From: Pseudobacteriovorax sp.
GTDB lineage: Bacteria; Bdellovibrionota_B; Oligoflexia; Oligoflexales; Oligoflexaceae
Assembly (NCBI GenBank): GCA_013215145.1
Contig: JABSRP010000039.1
Location: 16,006-80,005, forward strand
Direction of reading: 5' to 3'
Length of the DNA: 64,000 bases
The position numbers and the translations under genes are program-made. Positions 35,691 to 43,079 of the stretch are shown here, in pieces (the stretch's first letter is position 1; every line of letters begins with the position of its first letter). The notes under the pieces were generated by a model that was not told the DNA's origin, searched no databases, and saw only the letters and a program-made list of their open reading frames with translations.

Positions 35691-36447
35691 ACGAATTATC
35701 CCCTGTCTCGATGTTAGAGATGGGCAGGTGGTGAAAGGTGTCAAATTCAAAAACCATGTGGTCCTGGGCGAGATCATTGATCTAGCTAAGCGCTACCGCG
35801 ACCAAGGCGCCGATGAGCTTGTGTTTTATGATATCACTGCTAGCGCCGAAGGCCGCAGTGTAGATCGCAGCTGGATCGAAAAAACAGCGCAGGTCATCGA
35901 CATCCCTTTTTGCGTGGCTGGTGGAATCCACTCTGTGGAGGTGGCACGAGCCGTCCTTCATGCTGGTGCAGATAAGATTTCCATCAATTCTCCAGCTATT
36001 GAGAATCCTCAGTTGATCACGGCATTAGCTGATGAGTTTGGCAGCCAATGTGTCGTGATCGGAATTGACTCCACAAAGCAAAACGATGACTATTGGATTT
36101 GGAAGTACACCGGAAGCGAAGCCACGGCAAAGGCTGCCGGAAAGAGAACGCTTGACTGGATCAAAGAGGTCCAGGATTTAGGAGCTGGTGAAATCGTTTT
36201 GAATTGTATGGATGCCGACGGTACTAGGGCCGGATATGACATCGAGCAACTTTCGGCAGCCCGTGCGATTTGTAAGGTCCCCCTAATCGCATCTGGCGGC
36301 GCCGGGGGGGCAGATGATTTTGTCCATGCATTTAAACAATCTCGCGTTGATGGCGGTCTTGCGGCTGGTATTTTCCACCGTGGGGAATTAACGATTCCTG
36401 ACTTAAAAGTCGCACTAAAAAAACAAGATATACGAGTAAGGCTATGA
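35680..36447 (+). CDS. hisF: Imidazole glycerol phosphate synthase, cyclase subunit
   Basis: This 255-residue TIM-barrel partner of HisH is recognised by KRIIPCLDVRDGQVVKG (catalytic Asp11), GADELVFYDI, VAGGIHS and ASGGAGG. ATG 35680 was preferred over GTG 35668; the ATG gives the normal MLSKRIIPCLD start and lies inside the end of hisA. The next gene overlaps by 4 bases. Confidence 0.96.
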   Translation: MLSKRIIPCLDVRDGQVVKGVKFKNHVVLGEIIDLAKRYRDQGADELVFYDITASAEGRSVDRSWIEKTAQVIDIPFCVAGGIHSVEVARAVLHAGADKISINSPAIENPQLITALADEFGSQCVVIGIDSTKQNDDYWIWKYTGSEATAKAAGKRTLDWIKEVQDLGAGEIVLNCMDADGTRAGYDIEQLSAARAICKVPLIASGGAGGADDFVHAFKQSRVDGGLAAGIFHRGELTIPDLKVALKKQDIRVRL

Positions 36448-37052
36448 CGATTGTAAATGAAATTAACTGGGAAAAAGTCGACCAACTAGTCCCCGCTGTT
36501 ATCCAAGACTGTCGGTCTCAGGAAGTTCTCATGCTTGGCTACATGAATCAAGAGGCCTTGAAAAAAACCCTCGAAACCAAAAAAGTCACATTTTTTAGCA
36601 GAACCAAACAAAGGTTATGGACCAAAGGGGAAACTTCAGGAAATGTGCTTAACTTAGTATCTCTCAAAGTCGACTGTGATAACGATACCGTACTTATCCA
36701 AGCAGACCCTATCGGCCCAACCTGTCACACAGGTACCAAAACATGCTTTGGTGAATCCGAAAGCTCTGTCGCGTTTCTTATGAAGCTTGAGTCTGTCGTG
36801 AAACAACGTTTTGCCGAGCAACCTGAAGGATCTTACGTCACCAGCCTAATCAAAAAGGGCGTACATAAAATGGCCCAAAAAGTTGGTGAGGAGGGTGTAG
36901 AGGTGGCCTTGGCAGCCAAGGACGACGACAAGCCAGAGTTAATCGGAGAAATGGCCGACCTTGTTTTTCATCTGACGGTATTGATGGAAGCCAAAGGTGT
37001 CTGCTGGAAGGATGTAACTGACTGTTTACAAAGAAGAAACATCACAAAGTAG
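36444..37052 (+). CDS. hisI: Bifunctional PRA-CH / PRA-PH (HisIE)
   Basis: The 202-residue fusion carries out steps 2 and 3 of the pathway. The N-terminal cyclohydrolase (about 1-105) has MLGYMNQEAL, SRTKQRLWTKGETSGN and the metal-binding CDNDT / GPTCHTGTKTCF Cys and His residues. The C-terminal pyrophosphohydrolase (about 112-202) has KVGEEGVEVALAA and DLVFHLTVLM. It is the last his gene, 70 bases before the REC/H-box gene. Confidence 0.96.
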   Translation: MTIVNEINWEKVDQLVPAVIQDCRSQEVLMLGYMNQEALKKTLETKKVTFFSRTKQRLWTKGETSGNVLNLVSLKVDCDNDTVLIQADPIGPTCHTGTKTCFGESESSVAFLMKLESVVKQRFAEQPEGSYVTSLIKKGVHKMAQKVGEEGVEVALAAKDDDKPELIGEMADLVFHLTVLMEAKGVCWKDVTDCLQRRNITK

Positions 37053-37122
37053 CACTGTTAACTTTAGCTGAAGTTCCTAGGCTCCGATCCCCCTGATTGA
37101 CGAAGGGAGGGAGAGCTAAATC

Positions 37123-37788
37123 ATGGCACAGACAACTGAAAGCAACCCGCCTCACATTTTGGTGGTAGAAGATTCAGAGATCCAACGCAAGCTGTTTGAA
37201 AAAAGGCTCGAAAACTCAGGTTATCGAGTCTCGTCAGCTGGCTGTGGAGAGGATGCCATCGAAATGGTCAAAAACGAGGGTCCTCACGATCTGGTGATTC
37301 TAGATCTCAACATGCCTGGCATGAACGGGGTGGAAGTGCTTAACCATATTCGTCCCACTCACAGCTCTATCGAACTTCCCGTGATCATGCTCACTGCTGA
37401 GGACGAAGAGGAGATAATCCTCGATTGTTTGACGGCAGGGGCTAACGATTTTATTAATAAGTCCACGGCATATAAGATTTCCCTGAGGCGCATCCAAACT
37501 CAATTGGAGCTTAAGAAGATGGCGGCCTTCGACGCCAAGGCCAAGGAGATCAAAGCATTATCGGCTATGATCATCACTTATAACCATCAAATCAACAATC
37601 CTCTGACGATAGCCATGGGAAATCTAGGTAATTCCTATGAATCTTTCAATGAGGATAAATTTGAGAAAACGAAGCAATCTCTTTTACGTATTAAAGATAT
37701 TGTCATCGAGATTAAAAAGATCGATGTGGAAAACGTGGAATACGCATCCTATGCGGCGAATGCGTCTATGCTAAAAATTGGAGAGTGA
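37123..37788 (+). CDS. Receiver domain fused to an H-box (DHp-like) domain, no kinase domain
   Basis: The 221-residue product starts with a canonical receiver: VVEDSE, phospho-acceptor Asp61 (LVILDLNMPG), MLTAEDE, INKST. Residues 140-205 resemble a DHp dimerisation domain with H-box ITYNHQINNPLTIAMG (His155) and a long second helix. It ends where an HATPase domain would begin, and no fragment of one follows. The stop is clean and the ribosome site strong (GGGAGGGAGAG), so this looks like a designed protein, not a truncation. It may be a phosphotransfer shuttle from an unlinked kinase. Confidence 0.82.
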   Translation: MAQTTESNPPHILVVEDSEIQRKLFEKRLENSGYRVSSAGCGEDAIEMVKNEGPHDLVILDLNMPGMNGVEVLNHIRPTHSSIELPVIMLTAEDEEEIILDCLTAGANDFINKSTAYKISLRRIQTQLELKKMAAFDAKAKEIKALSAMIITYNHQINNPLTIAMGNLGNSYESFNEDKFEKTKQSLLRIKDIVIEIKKIDVENVEYASYAANASMLKIGE

Positions 37789-37834
37789 TGCCACATTTAC
37801 AGGAAACGAGCTAAGTCTTTTCTCTTTTCCTTTA

Positions 37835-39205
37835 TTAAGCCCCCCGAATATGCCATGCCTTAGGCTTTAAAAACGCCTGAAAACCTAGATCACCAAGAGT
37901 CGAACCTAATCCGGAATTCTTTCGTCCCGACCACGGGACATGAGGGCTAACACGATCGCAGCAGTTTAGGTAACAAGTCCCCGCATCAATCTGCTTTAAA
38001 ATCTGTTTTCCACGACTTAAATCTTGACTAAAAACCGAAGCCGCCAAGCCATAATCCGTATCATTCATAAGGTTTACAGCTTCTTCATCGGAACTGACTT
38101 TTTGAATGCCAATGATGGGACCAAAGCTTTCTTCCTTCATCATTGTCATGCTGTGATTCACCTCTGTTAGTACCGTGGGTGCAAAAAACTGCTTTCCCAA
38201 ATCTGATCGCGGCTCGCCGCCCAAAACTAGATTAGCCCCTTTATTCACAGCATCTTCCACCTGGGCCTGAAGCATCTGGCACTGGTGAGGCAGGGTTAAA
38301 GGTCCGATATAGGTTCTCTCGGCAAAAGGATCGCCCACAACAAAATCCTTAACCGTTGCAATAAATGCTTCAACAAAGTCTTCGTAAACAGACTCGTGGA
38401 CGTAAACTCGTTCCACGGCGCAGCAGCTCTGCCCACAGTTATAGAAGGCTCCATCAGCAACAGCAGCTGCCACCGCCGCAACATCTATGGCGTCTGTGAC
38501 ATAGCATGGATCCTTTCCCCCAAGCTCAAATCCCATGGGAAGCAGCTTACCCCCCGCTGACTTATGAATGGCTCGTCCCGTTGCCACGGAACCAGTAAAA
38601 AAGACCCCGTCCACAGGCTTTTCCAAAAGCAAGGACCCGACTTTGCCATCTCCGATACACAAAGGAAAGAGATCCTCATCTAGACCACTATTCAAAAGGT
38701 GCTCCCTAATCTTCACTCCAGTGAGTGATGCGTATTCAGAGGGCTTATACATCACCGCATTACCTAGTAGCAGGGCTGGAACAAAAACATTGGTTCCCAC
38801 AAAGTAAGGGTAGTTCCATGCTGAGATATTAACGATGACTCCTAGCGGATCCCAAGACAACGACTCTTCAATATTGCTGTCATGAAACGCAACCTGCCCT
38901 TCATAGTATTTTTGACAATTTTCGATAAAGTACTTGATCCTAGGAACGGTTGCCTGAATCTCGCCTAAAGATTGATTGATCGGTTTACCTGTTTCTGACG
39001 TCAGCGTTGAGGCCAACTCATTAGCATGATCCGTCAGGGCATCACAGAATCGCCTCATAACAGACATGCGATTCTCTAGAGGAGATTGTGACCATTGCTT
39101 CTGCGCGGCAACGGCAGCAGCAAATTTCTGCTCCACTGAGTTCGCCCCGTCTTTGATGAGTTCCTGTATGAGTTCGCCCGTTGCTGGACTAGTAATCTGA
39201 AGCAT
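37835..39205 (-). CDS. NAD(P)-dependent aldehyde dehydrogenase
   Basis: This 456-residue ALDH-superfamily enzyme has cofactor-loop FTGSVATGR, general base Glu in FELGGKDP and nucleophile Cys in NCGQSCCAVERVYV. It oxidises an aldehyde to the acid. It is last in an apparent operon after a glutamine-synthetase-like ligase and an iron alcohol dehydrogenase (11-base gap to the latter), suggesting a pathway alcohol to aldehyde to acid, possibly with gamma-glutamylated intermediates. The substrate is unknown. Confidence 0.92.
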   Translation of the reverse strand: MLQITSPATGELIQELIKDGANSVEQKFAAAVAAQKQWSQSPLENRMSVMRRFCDALTDHANELASTLTSETGKPINQSLGEIQATVPRIKYFIENCQKYYEGQVAFHDSNIEESLSWDPLGVIVNISAWNYPYFVGTNVFVPALLLGNAVMYKPSEYASLTGVKIREHLLNSGLDEDLFPLCIGDGKVGSLLLEKPVDGVFFTGSVATGRAIHKSAGGKLLPMGFELGGKDPCYVTDAIDVAAVAAAVADGAFYNCGQSCCAVERVYVHESVYEDFVEAFIATVKDFVVGDPFAERTYIGPLTLPHQCQMLQAQVEDAVNKGANLVLGGEPRSDLGKQFFAPTVLTEVNHSMTMMKEESFGPIIGIQKVSSDEEAVNLMNDTDYGLAASVFSQDLSRGKQILKQIDAGTCYLNCCDRVSPHVPWSGRKNSGLGSTLGDLGFQAFLKPKAWHIRGA

Positions 39206-39216
39206 AAACGCCCCCT

Positions 39217-40347
39217 CTAGTAAGCTTGCTGAAAAAGTTTTCTAAAATCATCTTTTGATACTAGGCACGGGTTGTTTTGATGACAAACATCCTCGAAGGC
39301 AGTATTGATGAGATCATCGGTGATTTCGACTCCGTAATGCCTTAGACCAATTTTGATTCCTGCCACTTCTATAATCGCTGAGATCCAACTCAAGCAGTCT
39401 TCCGTCGTCTCAAGGCCGATGCGTCTTGCTATGATTTCAAATCTCTCAGGGACCGCTTTAGCATTGAAGGCCATACAAGCTGGCAGCATTAAGGCATTGG
39501 CCAACCCATGATGAGTATCAAAATGGGTAGAAAGCGCATGGGCGCAAGAATGGTTTACACCAAGACCTTTTTGGAAAGCGACAGCTCCCATTAGCGAGGC
39601 AATAAGCATCCCGCTCCGCCCCTCAGTATCATCCGGCTTCACGATCACATCCGCTAGATGCTTCGCTACCAGTGAGATTCCTTCGAGAGCGATGCCGTCA
39701 CACATGGGATGATAGTTTTTGGCAAGAAACGCCTCGAGCAAATGGGTTAGAGCATCAATACCTGTCGCAGCCGTCACAGACTTAGGTAGGGACGTCGTTA
39801 ACTCAGGGTCGGCGATCACAAGATTAGGTAGCATCTTAGGATCAAAAATGATTTTCTTTGCCTTCGTCACATTGTCTGATATAACCGAGCTCCGCCCCAC
39901 TTCCGAACCGGTTCCCGCCGTGGTAGGAATGGCAACCATATATGGCAAGCGTTCGATGGCAGTCCGGGCCCCTTCTTTGCCATCTTCATAGTCAAAAAGA
40001 TCTCCCTCATTGTGGACTAGCAAGGCTACGGCTTTCGCCACATCCATCGGCGCACCACCACCAACCATGACGATGGCATCACAATCGTTTTCACGGTAGG
40101 ACGCCAATCCTGCCATGACATGCTCCTCAATGGGATTGCCAGAAAAATTACCAAAGACCCTAGGGTCTAGACCGGCATTTTGTAAGGGATTAACGATGTC
40201 ATCGAGGAAAAAAGGTACAGTCAAAACCTGTCTATCTGTGATCACAAAGGGACGCTCTGAGGAAACCGCCTTTAGTGCATCCGCTAGCTCCCTAATAGCG
40301 CCAGATCCAAAACGAACGGGAGTGGGGAAATTGAACTGCTGAATCAT
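39217..40347 (-). CDS. Iron-containing alcohol dehydrogenase
   Basis: This 376-residue group-III dehydrogenase begins FNFPTPVRFGSGAIREL. It shows the NAD-binding GGGAPMDVAKA, IPTTAGTGSEV, and metal-ligand regions DALTHLLEAF and GLGVNHSCAHAL...THHGLANALMLP with the expected His residues. It interconverts an alcohol and aldehyde, and probably acts with the aldehyde dehydrogenase encoded 11 bases downstream. A 30-base gap to the ligase gene upstream supports one transcript. Confidence 0.93.
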   Translation of the reverse strand: MIQQFNFPTPVRFGSGAIRELADALKAVSSERPFVITDRQVLTVPFFLDDIVNPLQNAGLDPRVFGNFSGNPIEEHVMAGLASYRENDCDAIVMVGGGAPMDVAKAVALLVHNEGDLFDYEDGKEGARTAIERLPYMVAIPTTAGTGSEVGRSSVISDNVTKAKKIIFDPKMLPNLVIADPELTTSLPKSVTAATGIDALTHLLEAFLAKNYHPMCDGIALEGISLVAKHLADVIVKPDDTEGRSGMLIASLMGAVAFQKGLGVNHSCAHALSTHFDTHHGLANALMLPACMAFNAKAVPERFEIIARRIGLETTEDCLSWISAIIEVAGIKIGLRHYGVEITDDLINTAFEDVCHQNNPCLVSKDDFRKLFQQAY

Positions 40348-40377
40348 AATTGTATCTCTTTTGTTTTTTGCTGTTGA

Positions 40378-41745
40378 TTATACGAGTTCGAAGTATCGTT
40401 TTAACTCCCAGTCCGTCACCGATTCTTGGCTCTTTTGCCACTCCCAGTCGCGACTATTGGCAAATTGTTCGACAAACCCTTCGCCAAAGTACTCGCGCGC
40501 ATATTCTGATTGACGCAATAAGCTTGAACTTTCTGCCAGAGTGGAGGCAAAGCGCGTCCCCTCTGAGGATTCATAGCCATTGCCAGCGATAGGGTCTTGC
40601 TTAAGCGACAGTTTATTCTCAATTCCATACAAGCCCGCAGCGAGTGCCGCTGCGATACTCAAGTAGGGATTCATATCAGCTCCCCCCACTCTCGTCTCAA
40701 GGCGACAGCTCTTGCTGCCCCCAGGGATCACTCGCAAGGCCACCGTTCGGTTATCAATTCCCCAATTGGCGCGGGTGGGGGCCCAAAAGCCTGGGACCAA
40801 ACGTTTATAACTATTAATAGTGGGAGCGAACATAGCTAAGAATTCGGGCAATAAAGCCAGCTGGCCGGCTAAATAGGATTGGAAAAGTTGGCTCATATTG
40901 CCGCTTTCCCCAGCGTCATAAAACAGATTGCGCTCGCCGTCTTTGTCCCAAAGACTCTGATGCAGATGGCCACTGCAACCAGGCATGGTATCATTCCAAC
41001 GCGCCATGAAAGACGGGATGATATCATGTTGGTAAGCTATCTCTTTCACTCCGGACTTAAATAATACAGCCCTATCAGCTTGCTCAAGTGCTTGCTCAAC
41101 CTGCAAAGCTGCTTCAAAAACTCCAGGGCCGGTTTCCGTGTGTAATCCTTCCAAGGGCACCCGATATTGCTCGCAGCCGTCCATAATATCATGGAAATAG
41201 GACTGATTCATACTTGAGCGCAGCATCGAATAGCCAAACATACCAGGCGTCAAGGGATCCGGAGATGAAAAGTTTTTATCAGCTAGTGACTGGGGCGTCT
41301 CTCGGAAATTAAACCACTCAAACTCGGTTCCAAACATAGGCCGGAATCCAAGAGATGCGGCGCGATCACAGAGCTTACTCAAGAGGGACCTTGGGCAAAC
41401 ATCTAGGGAGCGATTTTGGTCATCGACAAACGAACCCAAAAGCAATGGCAAACCCGACTCCCACGGTATCTGTCTAATAGTCGAGGGATCCAACTGGACC
41501 GAGGCATCAGGGTAACCCGTATGCCAACCCGAATATTTACTGTTTTCATAGCAGGTGTCATGAATATCCCAGCCGAAAACAACATTACAAAAACCGAAGC
41601 CACCTTCTAGTGCGCTTTTAAACTTATTGACATGCATGTATTTGCCACGTAACACACCATCAATGTCAGTCACGGCAACTTTAACTTTTTGGTGAGACTG
41701 AGCATCAACTGTGGATAGGAGCTTTTCCAGAGCAGGATTTTTCAT
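40378..41745 (-). CDS. Glutamine-synthetase-family ligase (PuuA-like)
   Basis: The 455-residue product belongs to the glutamine synthetase superfamily, with VAVTDIDGVLRGKYM in the beta-grasp part, the catalytic EFEWFNF, ATP/ammonia-region GCSGHLHQSLWD, NRTVALRV and RLETRVGGADMNPYLSIAA. It lacks the adenylylation Tyr region of true GlnA and resembles gamma-glutamyl-amine ligases such as PuuA. Together with Fe-ADH and ALDH it may gamma-glutamylate an amine before oxidation. ATG 41745 was chosen over 41829 because GAGG lies 5 bases upstream. It is divergent from the formylglutamate-amidohydrolase-like gene. Confidence 0.88.
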   Translation of the reverse strand: MKNPALEKLLSTVDAQSHQKVKVAVTDIDGVLRGKYMHVNKFKSALEGGFGFCNVVFGWDIHDTCYENSKYSGWHTGYPDASVQLDPSTIRQIPWESGLPLLLGSFVDDQNRSLDVCPRSLLSKLCDRAASLGFRPMFGTEFEWFNFRETPQSLADKNFSSPDPLTPGMFGYSMLRSSMNQSYFHDIMDGCEQYRVPLEGLHTETGPGVFEAALQVEQALEQADRAVLFKSGVKEIAYQHDIIPSFMARWNDTMPGCSGHLHQSLWDKDGERNLFYDAGESGNMSQLFQSYLAGQLALLPEFLAMFAPTINSYKRLVPGFWAPTRANWGIDNRTVALRVIPGGSKSCRLETRVGGADMNPYLSIAAALAAGLYGIENKLSLKQDPIAGNGYESSEGTRFASTLAESSSLLRQSEYAREYFGEGFVEQFANSRDWEWQKSQESVTDWELKRYFELV

Positions 41746-41849
41746 GAGGCCTCGCTGTATTACTGTTTGTCTGCCCATGGTAAAAATCGTTTCGCAATCG
41801 GTCAAGTAAAGTCTAGTATAGCGATTCAATACTTGGAGGGGTTTGGCAT

Positions 41850-42743
41850 ATGATCAAAGAGTTTTCTTTCGCGGAATCAGGAACAGCTCTCGACTTCGTC
41901 TTGATATCACCTCACAGCTCTCAGGGCGGAACTTTCTTTGATGCATTTCCCGAAATCTTCGCAGATGAGGCCGTAGATGCCAAAAAGTCTGAGTTTTTAG
42001 AGTACGTCCATCTGGAGAGCGACTTCGGCGCTTTCGAACTCAGCCTGAGCATTGCAGAAAGTCTGAGCCTACTAGGGCATAAGGTGACCTGTCTCGAATT
42101 AGATTATCCTCGCGGCATAGTGGACGGAGGCCGTGTTTTGGATCACTGTATTCGCGAAGCCCTGCCAGGGTCACTCCTTAACTCACTTAGGTCTCGCTTC
42201 CTACTGATGCATCAACAGAGTTTGAACCGACTTCACCAGCTATATCAAACCCTGAACGAGTCTTCCGGTTTTTTGCTGGATATTCACAGTATGGCAAGTT
42301 TCAACCCGGTTCATAACATGCAGACGATCACCAAACCTGTTAGTTTTGAGAATTTGTCATCATATTGTCAGCAGTTTTACGAAGCCCCAAGAAGCGAGGA
42401 TAATTTAAGGCTCATTGATATTATCTCAAAGGACGAGCATGGCAATGCCATAGCTAACGAATATTTGCGCAAACATCTATGCGAGTCTCTAGCAAGGAAT
42501 GGATTTCAACTCCAAGAAAACATCCCTTACTGGGCTGATTCTGCGTTTATGATGAACTATCACATGATGCGAACGCAGGCTATCGCCATTGACATTCCAA
42601 AACACCTACTATCAAACAGTAGTGATCCACTAGATTTCGACATTAAATCTATGAAAATTTCTGATGAACGCGCTCGTCATCTAGGAAAAATGATCGCTAC
42701 TGCCAGTTCTCATGCCCTTGGCTCATACCGGGATTCGTTGTAA
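41850..42743 (+). CDS. N-formylglutamate amidohydrolase-like protein
   Basis: This 297-residue cytoplasmic protein has ISPHSSQGGTFFDAFP near the start, a LELDYPRGIVDGGR block and LLDIHSMASF in the middle. This resembles the N-formylglutamate amidohydrolase fold with its metal-binding His and Asp residues. GGAGG precedes the ATG. It is divergent from the PuuA-like ligase and may remove an acyl or amide group from a glutamate conjugate made in the same pathway. The family call is moderate, the role inferred. Confidence 0.65.
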   Translation: MIKEFSFAESGTALDFVLISPHSSQGGTFFDAFPEIFADEAVDAKKSEFLEYVHLESDFGAFELSLSIAESLSLLGHKVTCLELDYPRGIVDGGRVLDHCIREALPGSLLNSLRSRFLLMHQQSLNRLHQLYQTLNESSGFLLDIHSMASFNPVHNMQTITKPVSFENLSSYCQQFYEAPRSEDNLRLIDIISKDEHGNAIANEYLRKHLCESLARNGFQLQENIPYWADSAFMMNYHMMRTQAIAIDIPKHLLSNSSDPLDFDIKSMKISDERARHLGKMIATASSHALGSYRDSL

Positions 42744-43079
42744 AATTGTTAGATGGCCTAAGTCAAAGAAAACACCTGTATCGTTTCACCAACAAGTCAC
42801 CAAAACCATGCAGTTTGCTAGGTAAATAACAGCCTATGATAAGTTGTTGCGTGTCTTTTGTCTTTTGTAGCAAAACTATTTTAAGATACTAGGTTTAAAC
42901 AGAAAAAGCTCTTTCGTGGAGCTCTTCAGTTCCCAATACTGCCAGTTCATTCTCAAAGAAAATAATAATTTTATTTAAAGCGTCATCACAAGCTCCCTTT
43001 GACTATTGCCCCGCAAACATTGAATGGGTTAATTTGAGTACGGTTTGGTATGAATGTAAAACCGAAATGTGGAAAACCT
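42744..43079. other. Intergenic region before the CapC-like operon
   Basis: No gene is visible. The AT-rich sequence should hold the promoter of the 13-kb operon starting at 43080. AGCTCTTTCGTGGAGCT near 42910 has imperfect dyad symmetry. No clear terminator for the upstream gene was found. Confidence 0.4.
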
